Of a stretch of DNA of 49,349 bases, positions 34,641-42,512 are shown piece by piece. The notes under the pieces are model-generated. The model was not told where the DNA came from, made no database searches, and saw only the letters and a list, made by a program, of their open reading frames with translations. Numbering within the stretch: the first letter of the stretch is position 1; every line of letters begins with the position of its first letter. The stretch is taken from assembly GCA_002433055.1 (NCBI GenBank), contig DJHJ01000030.1, positions 18,123 through 67,471 of the forward strand, written 5' to 3'. The translations under genes were made by a program, and so were the position numbers. The DNA comes from Acidobacteriia bacterium UBA6623. Lineage in GTDB: Bacteria > Acidobacteriota > Terriglobia > Bryobacterales > UBA6623.

Positions 34641-35939
34641 ATGAAAATAAGTCGGCGAACCCTAATTTCCAGAGCAATGCTTGCGGGTGGTGCTACGGCC
34701 ATCCCATCGGTTTTATTCGGTAAATTTCAAGGTGATCCAAACGCTGCAATTACCGACTATTCTGCACTCGATCGAGTACTCAGAATGCCGGTTCTGAAGC
34801 GAGAACTCTTTTCAGAGCCAGTCATTATCGATGCTCTTGAATTGTTACAAGATCGGAACAACTTTATCTGCCGGGTCCGGTCTCGAGACGGTGCTGAGGG
34901 TATATCGATTGGCCATCCATTTATTTCAAAAGCGGGTTACCCAATGTTTAAAGACAGGGTGCGCCCGCGTTTTCTCGGAAAAGATGCACGTGACCTCGAT
35001 CAGTTGGTCTTTGATGCTTCCGAGCGAAACGTGAAACGTCAGGGCATTCCTCTGTGTGTTCAGATTGCAACGGCCGAATTTGCCATTCTCGACATGCTAG
35101 GCAGCATCGCCGAGAAGCCAGTTGGTCAATTGATCGGTGAGATACACCATCCCGAAATCGCGGTGTACCAGGGTACTCGCCTTCGTGAACTCCGCAGAGA
35201 GGATCCTGAGGTGTCGCTGGCTCTCGTTCAACAGGATTTAGAGGAAACGAAAGCCAAGGCTGTTAAGCTCCGTGCAGGTCGAGGGGATAACTTAGGCTCG
35301 GACATCGACAATGCACCTGGCAGGACGGAGAAACTGATTCGGATGGCCCGCAGAATGTTCGGTGACGATAAGGTTTTAATGATAGATGGCAACGGCTCCT
35401 ATTCAGTCAAAGAAGCAATAAGGATTGGTCGCATTCTCGAAGAGAACAACTATTACTTCTATGAAGAACCGGTTCCATGGGATTGGTATCAGGAGCAAAA
35501 ACAAGTTGCTGATGCGATGACCATCCCGATGGCCGGAGGTGAAGAAGAATTCGGTATGCACGCTTTCCGCTGGCTGATTGCCAGTAATGCTTTCGATATC
35601 ATCCAACCTGACCAATTTTATTTCGGAGGCATCATTCGGTCAATGCAAGTGGCTCGCATGGCCCAGGCTGGTGGAAAAACCATCGTGCCACATCTCTCGG
35701 CTGGTGGATTGGGATATCTCTACCTATTGCACTACGTCTCTGCCTGTCCAAATGCTGGTGAGTATCACGAGTTCAAGCTCTTCGCCACTAAGGATGCAAA
35801 TGGCACCGCGGTGCCGATCGAGAGTAAAACTGAGCCATTTGTGAGTGTCGATGGAGTGATCAAGGTTCCAACTGGTCCAGGCTTAGGGGTTCACATCGAT
35901 CCCGATTACATCAAGACTCACAAGTTGATCTACGGGTAA
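34641..35939 (+). CDS. Enolase-superfamily (mandelate racemase/muconate lactonizing enzyme-like) protein, exported
   Basis: This 432-residue protein begins with a twin-arginine signal (SRRTLISRAMLAGG), unusual for the superfamily, and is probably periplasmic. The metal ligands are in place: D249 (MIDGNGSY), E275/E276 (YEEPVPW) and E301 (GGEEEFG). H351 (IVPHLSAGG) is the likely second base. The usual KxK of the acid/base pair reads KLR (K209, R211). The family includes sugar-acid dehydratases and racemases. AGG-rich sequence precedes the ATG. It is flanked by the MFS gene on the same strand and a convergent Gfo/Idh/MocA gene whose stop directly abuts its own. Confidence 0.88.
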   Translation: MKISRRTLISRAMLAGGATAIPSVLFGKFQGDPNAAITDYSALDRVLRMPVLKRELFSEPVIIDALELLQDRNNFICRVRSRDGAEGISIGHPFISKAGYPMFKDRVRPRFLGKDARDLDQLVFDASERNVKRQGIPLCVQIATAEFAILDMLGSIAEKPVGQLIGEIHHPEIAVYQGTRLRELRREDPEVSLALVQQDLEETKAKAVKLRAGRGDNLGSDIDNAPGRTEKLIRMARRMFGDDKVLMIDGNGSYSVKEAIRIGRILEENNYYFYEEPVPWDWYQEQKQVADAMTIPMAGGEEEFGMHAFRWLIASNAFDIIQPDQFYFGGIIRSMQVARMAQAGGKTIVPHLSAGGLGYLYLLHYVSACPNAGEYHEFKLFATKDANGTAVPIESKTEPFVSVDGVIKVPTGPGLGVHIDPDYIKTHKLIYG

Positions 35940-37061
35940 TTACGTTATTTGCTGAGTCCGACCCGTTTCAGCGGCTGTGTAAGCTGAAAAGATGGTTTTC
36001 AGAACCTGAAGCCCATCATCCGCTGTTAGTGGAGGGTCACCTAAGCCGGTACTAGCTCGTATGGCGGCTTTTACTAGTGGAGTATAGCCTGTTGGTATTC
36101 CAGGGTTTTTAAACCGATGGATCTTTGGTTCTTTTTCGGTTGTGCTGTACCATTCCAAGGGGAACTCCTGCATATCGCCGCGCCAGCGTTGGAGTTCAAG
36201 CCAGCCCGCAGAGCCCCAAATTTTGATTTGTGAGTGATAGCGGCGGTCAAGGTAGTAACCCGAAGTCATGGTCCCAAAGGCCCCATTACTAAATTTCATA
36301 GCGATGGCGGCAGAGTCTTCAGTATCGATTGGTTGTCCTCCGACTACCCCGGTGAAGCCAGCAACTTCAGTAACTTGAAGTCCCGTTATGTACATTGCAA
36401 GATCGAGCCAATGGATTCCGAGCCATATTAAATGCCCACCCCCAGCGCGGGCTTTCTTGGCCCACCAACTCTTTTGGTATGAAGTACGCCCTAGGCGTGT
36501 TTGATCGGCGATCAGGTAGGCATCAAGGCCGTAGACTTGTCCTATCTTTCCTTCACGAATCAGTCGTCGGGCTTCGACGATTTCGGGATTCAATCTGTTA
36601 GCTAGAGCTAGCATCAAATGGAGATTTTTTTCGTGAGCTTTTTCAGTGAGGAGTTCAAAATCTGCCGAATTCACACAGGATGGTTTTTCGGCTAGAACGT
36701 GACAATTGGCATCAAGGCACATGCGTATGGCTTCGGTAGCAGAAACCGCTTCCATCGTTACGAGTGTCATCTGCGGTTTTTCTGAGCGAAGCATTTCTGT
36801 TAGGTCACTGTAAGTGGCTATCAGTTTGGTGCCTAATATTTGCCGAGCTGACTTGAAAGATTTTCCGCTTGGGTCTGAAAGAACAACGGAGCTACAATCT
36901 TGCGTGTCGGCCAGTGCTGTGAAGTATAGATCTAAATGAGGACCCCCAGCATGTGTAACAACCCCAACTTTAACTGCGTCGGGAGATTTATTTTGGGCTT
37001 GTGAAAAAGAGGCTAGCAATCCTCCTGTCCCTAATACTTCGGTGAATTTTCTACGTTGCAT
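35940..37061 (-). CDS. Gfo/Idh/MocA family oxidoreductase
   Basis: It has 373 residues from the ATG at 37061, chosen because GGAGG lies 8 bases upstream; an in-frame TTG at 37076 overlaps that ribosome site. The N-terminal RRKFTEVLGTGGLLASF resembles a Tat-like leader. The dinucleotide region reads VGVVTHAGGPHLD and lacks the usual GxGxxG, while the family EKP motif (125-127, VLAEKPSC) and the C-terminal dimerisation domain are present. It is convergent with the enolase-superfamily gene and divergent from the ThDP enzyme gene. Substrate is unknown; a sugar or inositol-type alcohol is likely for the family. Confidence 0.9.
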   Translation of the reverse strand: MQRRKFTEVLGTGGLLASFSQAQNKSPDAVKVGVVTHAGGPHLDLYFTALADTQDCSSVVLSDPSGKSFKSARQILGTKLIATYSDLTEMLRSEKPQMTLVTMEAVSATEAIRMCLDANCHVLAEKPSCVNSADFELLTEKAHEKNLHLMLALANRLNPEIVEARRLIREGKIGQVYGLDAYLIADQTRLGRTSYQKSWWAKKARAGGGHLIWLGIHWLDLAMYITGLQVTEVAGFTGVVGGQPIDTEDSAAIAMKFSNGAFGTMTSGYYLDRRYHSQIKIWGSAGWLELQRWRGDMQEFPLEWYSTTEKEPKIHRFKNPGIPTGYTPLVKAAIRASTGLGDPPLTADDGLQVLKTIFSAYTAAETGRTQQIT

Positions 37062-37328
37062 GATGTAAACCTCCAACGGTCGCGTATGATAGCACTCCTG
37101 ATATCGGACACGGCGAGCAGTCTGAAACTAGAACTCCGAACTTCTTGCCTGCTACTTGCTAACGATCTAACAGTGATCGGAGTGCTACCATTTACGCTAC
37201 AATCTAGCCCATCCCAAATCCGTTGTGTAGAAGTTTTTCTTTAGACGGTTGGATGGTGAATGTAAACGTCTGGAGTCGCACATGCTTCAACACGTTGGGC
37301 ATGATTTCACGAGGAGTCCAAATTCAAT
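37062..37328. promoter_or_regulatory. Divergent promoter region between the oxidoreductase and the ThDP enzyme
   Basis: No gene was seen in these 267 bases. GAGGAG lies 12 bases before the ThDP-enzyme ATG. A short inverted repeat (AGACG at about 37242, CGTCT at about 37266) is too weak to name. Both flanking genes start here, so shared control is possible. Confidence 0.4.
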
Positions 37329-38966
37329 ATGACAGGCAGCCAATTGATAGCACGTATTCTGAAAAAAGAAGGTATAGAGCAAGTCTTTTGTTTCCCTTAC
37401 ACTCCAATTATTGAGTCATTGGCTGAAGAGGAGATCCGCATCATTGTTGCGCGCCAGGAACGTGTTGCTGAAAACATGGCTGATGGGTTCTCACGCACTA
37501 CGTTTGGTAAAAATATAGGTGTTGTGACTGTGCAACAGGCCGCTGGTGCTGAAAATGCCTTCGCAGGTATAGCACAGGCTTATACAGATTCAAGCCCGAT
37601 TTTATTTCTGCCCGGCCACCCAGGGCGTAGTCGTACCGGAGTACCTTCGGTTTTCGATGCTGTCCGAAATTATTCCGCCACGACAAAGTGGGCAGATACA
37701 ATTCCATCGGCCAACGATGTGTCCAACCGTATGCGGCGTGCCTTCACGACTCTACGCTCAGGTCGACCTGGACCGGTACTACTTGAAGTGCCAGTGGATG
37801 TCGCGAAGGAAAAGTGTACAGATCAGATGGACTACCGACCGGTTGGCAGAGTTCGAACCGCACCAGATCTCGATTTAATTCGAGAAGCCGTGAAGATGTT
37901 ACTGACGGCAGAGAAGCCTATGATTTGGGCAGGGCAGGGTGTCTTATACGCGGAAGCTACTGACGAGTTATGTGAACTAGCGGAATTGTTGGCTGCACCC
38001 GTACTAAGTACCTTGCTCGGGAAGAGTAACTTTAATGAAAGACATCCTCTAGCGCTGGGAGCCGCCGGCTACAGTCAAACTGCATTGGTGGGTGATTATC
38101 TAAACCAGTGCGACGCAATCTTCGCTGTCGGTGCGAGTTTGACATCCACTAATTTTGCTCCGGAGCTGCCTGTTGGTTCGAGGTTAATTCATGCCACGGT
38201 TGACCCCAAAGATCTCAACAAAGATGCCGTTCCAGAACTTGGGATTCTCGGGGACGCCAAACTTGTCCTTGCTGCCATGATTGAAGAGGTACGTTCACAG
38301 AGTGGTGGCAAGGGACGGGCAGGTCGGTCTCAGGTTGAGCAGTACCTGGCAGATAAACGGGTTGCATGGAAGGCCTACTGGGCACCCAAGTTGAACTCCA
38401 GTGAGACACCGATCAATCCCTACCGCGTGATTGGTGATTTCATGAAGAGCACCGATCCAGCGAACACAATCGTGACTCACGATTCGGGAAATCCTCGTGA
38501 CCAACTTTTACCGCTTTATGAGTCCATCACGCCGCGTGGCTATCTCGGATGGGGGCATTCCACGCAGTTGGGCTTCTCTCTCGGTGCCACCATGGGAGCG
38601 AAAATAGCGGCACCGGAGAAACTGGCCGTGAATTTTATGGGCGATGCGGCTTTTGGAATGGTCGGCATGGATATCGAAACAGCCGTCAGGGAAGAAATAC
38701 CAATCCTAACAATGTTGCTCAACAATTCTGCAATGGGAGGCTACCAAAAATACATTCCAAAAGCGGTGGAGCGATACGGCACCAAATACCTGACTGGTAA
38801 TTACAGCGAAGTAGCACGTGGGTTGGGAGCATACACCGAACGAATAGAACAACCCAGTGAGATCATCCCCGCCATCGAACGCGCTATTACACAAACCAAG
38901 GAAGGCAAACCTGTATTACTTGAGTTCATTACCTGTGAAGAACCTGATATGGCAATTCGATCGTGA
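37329..38966 (+). CDS. Thiamine-diphosphate-dependent enzyme (acetolactate synthase-like)
   Basis: This 545-residue protein has the three-domain layout of the acetolactate synthase/pyruvate oxidase family. The catalytic glutamate is E44 (ARQERVAENMADG), and the central domain (about 195-330) contains the cofactor-like fold. The ThDP/Mg site starts with GDA at 438-440, where the usual motif is GDG, and ends with LLNNSAMGG. The C-terminal region is 30-60 residues shorter than the usual ALS. It could be a decarboxylase, ligase or C-C lyase for a 2-keto acid. It does not lie with ilv genes but between sugar-type enzymes, so a catabolic role is more likely than branched-chain synthesis. Confidence 0.9.
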   Translation: MTGSQLIARILKKEGIEQVFCFPYTPIIESLAEEEIRIIVARQERVAENMADGFSRTTFGKNIGVVTVQQAAGAENAFAGIAQAYTDSSPILFLPGHPGRSRTGVPSVFDAVRNYSATTKWADTIPSANDVSNRMRRAFTTLRSGRPGPVLLEVPVDVAKEKCTDQMDYRPVGRVRTAPDLDLIREAVKMLLTAEKPMIWAGQGVLYAEATDELCELAELLAAPVLSTLLGKSNFNERHPLALGAAGYSQTALVGDYLNQCDAIFAVGASLTSTNFAPELPVGSRLIHATVDPKDLNKDAVPELGILGDAKLVLAAMIEEVRSQSGGKGRAGRSQVEQYLADKRVAWKAYWAPKLNSSETPINPYRVIGDFMKSTDPANTIVTHDSGNPRDQLLPLYESITPRGYLGWGHSTQLGFSLGATMGAKIAAPEKLAVNFMGDAAFGMVGMDIETAVREEIPILTMLLNNSAMGGYQKYIPKAVERYGTKYLTGNYSEVARGLGAYTERIEQPSEIIPAIERAITQTKEGKPVLLEFITCEEPDMAIRS

Positions 38967-39050
38967 ACCTGAGATATATCTTAGCCGTGCGAATATGAGT
39001 CATTGGTAATCTAGCAGTGTTGAGTCACCTATAGGGGAGCAATATACTTC

Positions 39051-39935
39051 ATGACTCGTCGACAAATAATCCTCTCTATCCCAGGCATGGTTTTGTTAGA
39101 GCAGTCTGCAAAAACTGCTACGGTCCATCGTAATCGATCGAAACGGCCTGGAAAACTTGCTCTCAATGCTCGGTCGCGAGTCGAGAGACCTCCATCCAGT
39201 GGACACACTAAAGTTATCGAATCGACGCTTAATTTCAATGTGTCTCAAACCGCAATCATTGTTTGCGACATGTGGGACGATCACTGGTGTAAATCATCTG
39301 CTCGGCGAGTAACCGAGATGGCGCCTGTCATGAACCAAGTCATCAGTGCTGCACGCCAGCTCGGCGTTATGGTAATTCACGCACCTAGTGGCACCATCGA
39401 TTATTACAAAGATACGCCACAGTATCGCCGCATGGCTGAAGCTCCACACGTTGATCCACCAACTCCCATAAAAAACTGGTGTCATCTTGAACCTGACAAA
39501 GAAAAGCGCCTGCCAATCGATGATACGGACGGTGGTTGTGACGATACGGAACCGCGCACAGCACACCGTGTCTGGAGACGTCAACATCCGGCAATTGAAA
39601 TAAAGCATTACGATGGCATCAGCGACCAAGGTTCGCAAGTCTATAATTTCTGCTACTCCGAAGGCATCACAAATCTTGCCATCATGGGTGTTCACACGAA
39701 CATGTGCATACTTGGACGTTCATTCGGCATACGCCAAATGGTGCGCTTGGGGATGAAAGTGGTATTGGTTCGAGATTTGACCGATTCTATGTACGATCCC
39801 CGAGACGAACCCAAGGTGACTCACCAACAAGGCACTGATCTTGTCATTGAGCACATAGAGCGCTATTGGTGCCCATCAGTCTTAAGCAGAGATCTTATAA
39901 CTCTTGGGCAAGCCCGAGAGTTGACACGGCTATAA
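39051..39935 (+). CDS. Isochorismatase-like cysteine hydrolase
   Basis: This 294-residue protein has an N-terminal leader (RRQIILSIPGMVLLEQ) and an isochorismatase-like domain from about residue 65. Catalytic Asp D73 (VCDMWDDHWC), K185 (IEIKHYDG) and nucleophile C219 (VHTNMCILGRSFG) form the usual triad. An insert with an aspartate-rich stretch (LPIDDTDGGCDDTEP, about 154-168) is a feature of a subgroup found in Planctomycetota. Family members hydrolyse amides, ureas and enol ethers. It starts 84 bases after the ThDP enzyme gene on the same strand and 36 bases before the ribokinase, consistent with one operon. Confidence 0.9.
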   Translation: MTRRQIILSIPGMVLLEQSAKTATVHRNRSKRPGKLALNARSRVERPPSSGHTKVIESTLNFNVSQTAIIVCDMWDDHWCKSSARRVTEMAPVMNQVISAARQLGVMVIHAPSGTIDYYKDTPQYRRMAEAPHVDPPTPIKNWCHLEPDKEKRLPIDDTDGGCDDTEPRTAHRVWRRQHPAIEIKHYDGISDQGSQVYNFCYSEGITNLAIMGVHTNMCILGRSFGIRQMVRLGMKVVLVRDLTDSMYDPRDEPKVTHQQGTDLVIEHIERYWCPSVLSRDLITLGQARELTRL

Positions 39936-39971
39936 CGTAACTTTGGTGGTTTGCCCTTAGACTGGACAATC

Positions 39972-40919
39972 ATGAGAAGAAAACCTCAAGTCGTTGTGAT
40001 TGGAAGTCTCAATGTAGATCTGGTTCAGAAGGTTGATCGGTTGCCCAGAGCCGGTGAAACTATTGTGGGTGATGCTCTAGAGATTTTCAGTGGAGGTAAG
40101 GGTGCCAATCAGGCTTATGCCGCCGGTCGCATGGGGGCTCGTGTCAGCATGATTGGCCAGGTGGGTAATGATGATCTGGCATCCTCTTCACTGGATAACT
40201 TGAGAGCCGCAGGAGTTAATATTGAGTCGGTGGGTGTGTCGGATCGATCTACTGGCACAGCTGTGATCTTTGTTCTACCCGATGGAGAGAACGTAATCAT
40301 AATCTCACCGGGAGCAAATGCCACTATGACTCCTGAGTTAGCCGAGGAGAGATTGAAAGTCCTCGACAAAGGTGCCTTTTTGCTGTTGCAACTCGAGATT
40401 CCGATTGAATCGGTTGAAGAGTCGCTAGTAGCTGCTAAGACTCGTGGAGTTACTACTATCCTCGATCCTGCACCAGCTGTGCATAAGTTCACCTCTGAGT
40501 CACTGCATCGAGTCGACTTTCTCACTCCCAATGAGACAGAGGCCATGACACTTCTAGGAGGGTCAGATTTTTGTATAGACGATGATGCTGAAGTCGAACT
40601 GATCGCCAGACGGCTTCTTGCACTCGGGCCTAGGGTAGTGGTTCTAAAGTTAGGCAGTCGAGGTTGTTTGATAGCTGCTGAAGGGGGTTGCCATCGGGTA
40701 CCTGGATTCAAGGTCAAAGCGATTGACACAACGGCAGCCGGCGATGTATTCAATGGGGCTTTTACCACGGCACTAGCTGAAGGTCAGACAATTTCACGAG
40801 CAGCGAGTTTTGCAAATGCAGCAGCAGCTCTGTCTGTTACACGATTTGGGGCACAGAACTCAGTACCATCACGTCAGGAAGTAGATCGTTTTTTAATTGG
40901 TGACACCGATAGAGTTTAA
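39972..40919 (+). CDS. rbsK: Ribokinase (PfkB family)
   Basis: From the ATG at 39972 it has 315 residues, starting RRKPQVVVIGSLNVDLV. It has GGKGANQAYAAGRMG (41-55), the substrate region TPNETEAMTLLGG (about 185-197) and the anion hole DTTAAGDVFNGAF with catalytic D258. These match ribokinase and its closest relatives, so the product is probably ribose 5-phosphate, although a related sugar cannot be excluded. An in-frame TTG seven codons upstream is less likely. No ribosome site is obvious; it follows the isochorismatase-like gene by 36 bases and may be translated from a shared transcript. Confidence 0.9.
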   Translation: MRRKPQVVVIGSLNVDLVQKVDRLPRAGETIVGDALEIFSGGKGANQAYAAGRMGARVSMIGQVGNDDLASSSLDNLRAAGVNIESVGVSDRSTGTAVIFVLPDGENVIIISPGANATMTPELAEERLKVLDKGAFLLLQLEIPIESVEESLVAAKTRGVTTILDPAPAVHKFTSESLHRVDFLTPNETEAMTLLGGSDFCIDDDAEVELIARRLLALGPRVVVLKLGSRGCLIAAEGGCHRVPGFKVKAIDTTAAGDVFNGAFTTALAEGQTISRAASFANAAAALSVTRFGAQNSVPSRQEVDRFLIGDTDRV

Positions 40920-40959
40920 TGGCTGCGGGAGCGTGAGAGACCGATTGGGGACTATTGCC

Positions 40960-41739
40960 TCATTCATCAAGACGTAACAGCCAACGTAGTGAATTGCGGA
41001 TGAGTCGTTGCGTCATTTGATGATTCAGACCTTCCGGAGTATGCCCCGGAGACAAATAAACGAAGCGACCTTGGTTTAGATTGCGCCACCAACCGGCAGG
41101 AGCGGCTTTATTGTCACGTGCGATGTTGCGCAGCAATAGATGTGTGCTTTCTAAATAGTACTTGCTAGTGTGTTGTTCATCAAAAATTTCGTAATCTTCT
41201 ATCCCTTGAGTGATGGGGTGGTTTTTGTCTTCGACCCGAATAGTAAAAGTGGCTGGTGGAGGATGGCCGCCATAGTCACCTCCAAAAAGCTTGTAATAGA
41301 GACCACCGGGAGGATAGAGTCCATGTGAGTTGTGGAGTGCTAGAAAAGATCCTCCGTTTTGGACAAAATCCCAGACAGCTTTTTGTTGAGATTCTGTCAT
41401 CCATTTGACATGGGATCGTTCAAAACCGTTGGGCCAAATCATGCCATCTTTAAAAATGACTAGCAGTTGAAATTTTTGAAGAGTTTGAGCATTTAGTTCT
41501 CTGTGATTTTCGATAAAAGTCACCGGAATATTTTCTCGCACGAAAGCTGGAGCCAGGCCGTCCCGGATGTGGACTGCACTGTGATAACGGTCACCGATCA
41601 GAGCCAGTGCATGGGGTCGATCGTGGGATTGGTAGACACCGGATGTATTCTGAGCCGCCAGCAATGCGGTCACAAAAAAACCCAACAAAAGCAACTGACA
41701 TCTATAATGTTCTATTCCTGCTGGTTTTTCTGGGGTCAT
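40960..41739 (-). CDS. ThuA-like domain protein (exported)
   Basis: From the ATG at 41739 the protein has 259 residues; GAGG lies 7 bases upstream. After a hydrophobic signal (CQLLLLGFFVTALLAAQ) comes a ThuA-like domain: HALALIGDRYHSA, LVIFKDGMIWPNG, GGSFLALHNSHGLYPPGG and GRFVYLSPGHTPEGL. It is the second ThuA-type protein in the window; the other is at 30.3 kb and is only distantly similar. Upstream in-frame starts would add 22 residues without a ribosome site. It is convergent with the ribokinase gene. Function is probably in sugar catabolism, but not shown. Confidence 0.85.
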   Translation of the reverse strand: MTPEKPAGIEHYRCQLLLLGFFVTALLAAQNTSGVYQSHDRPHALALIGDRYHSAVHIRDGLAPAFVRENIPVTFIENHRELNAQTLQKFQLLVIFKDGMIWPNGFERSHVKWMTESQQKAVWDFVQNGGSFLALHNSHGLYPPGGLYYKLFGGDYGGHPPPATFTIRVEDKNHPITQGIEDYEIFDEQHTSKYYLESTHLLLRNIARDNKAAPAGWWRNLNQGRFVYLSPGHTPEGLNHQMTQRLIRNSLRWLLRLDE

Positions 41740-41926
41740 TGGCTGGCCTCTGTGATAGTGTTCAAATAACTGAATATCGTACATAGCAAGGAGGGGAAAC
41801 CACAACTGCTTTTCAGGGCTGAATAGTCCAATCTCACAAAAGTAACATTACATGACACTCGACTTTGGACTTGATACACTGTCGGCTCGTTTCTGGAAAT
41901 GCACATAGGGTGCTGGAAAAAATCTA

Positions 41927-42478
41927 ATGCTGAGAAAAAATCCTACTGGTCACTATCCAGTTGTAAGTCAAGAATCGTATATAGACAGCACTGCCATCGT
42001 TTGCGGTCATGTGGTCATCGAAGACAATGTATTCGTTGGCCCCTATGCGGTAATCAGAGCTGATGAAGTTGATGAAAAAGGGGAAGTCCATCCAATTCTC
42101 ATCAAGAAGGGTTCGAACATCCAGGATAGTGTAGTAATTCACTCCAAAGGTGGAGCTGCTGTCACTATTGGAGAACGCACTTCCATCGCACACAGTTCCA
42201 TTGTGCACGGACCATGCACTGTAGGCGACCGTGTGTTTATTGGGTTTAATTCAGTTGTATTTAACACTCGTATAGGGGATGACTGCGTGATCCGTCACAA
42301 CTGTGTTGTAGATGGTTTTGATATCCCCGAAAATTTCCATGTGCCGCCTATGACGAATGTTGGCCCTGAATTTGATCTGGATTCGATTTCGAGAGTGTCA
42401 CAGCAATATTCCGAATTTTCAGAATCGGTTGTATCTGCCAATCATGATCTAGTGAAAGGCTATAAAAAAACTAACTGA
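41927..42478 (+). CDS. Gamma-class carbonic anhydrase-like protein
   Basis: This 183-residue left-handed beta-helix (hexapeptide repeat) protein is of the Cam/CamH type. All residues expected for zinc binding are present: H72 (VVIHSKGG), H89 and H94 (SIAHSSIVHG), the last two with the five-residue spacing of archaeal Cam. R44 and D46 (VIRADE) and Q66 (SNIQDSVV) match the conserved second-shell residues. It probably catalyses CO2/bicarbonate interconversion, though many similar hexapeptide proteins have other roles. The start is ATG with only a weak upstream GGAA. It is 34 bases before the FG-GAP gene and not linked to a carboxysome. Confidence 0.85.
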   Translation: MLRKNPTGHYPVVSQESYIDSTAIVCGHVVIEDNVFVGPYAVIRADEVDEKGEVHPILIKKGSNIQDSVVIHSKGGAAVTIGERTSIAHSSIVHGPCTVGDRVFIGFNSVVFNTRIGDDCVIRHNCVVDGFDIPENFHVPPMTNVGPEFDLDSISRVSQQYSEFSESVVSANHDLVKGYKKTN

Positions 42479-42512
42479 TGAGGTTTCGGTTTTGTAGAGT
42501 GCTTTTGTTTTT

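Noticed and set aside
39294..39695. Minus-strand frame of 133 codons
   Set aside because: Antisense to the isochorismatase-like gene, no family match seen.
40115..40768. Long minus-strand open frame (217 codons) opposite the ribokinase gene
   Set aside because: It is fully antisense to a well-recognised kinase and its translation is low-complexity Ser/Thr/Ala-rich.
42111..42119. GTTCGAA-type sequence resembling a tRNA T-loop
   Set aside because: It is inside the carbonic anhydrase-like coding sequence and no cloverleaf forms.
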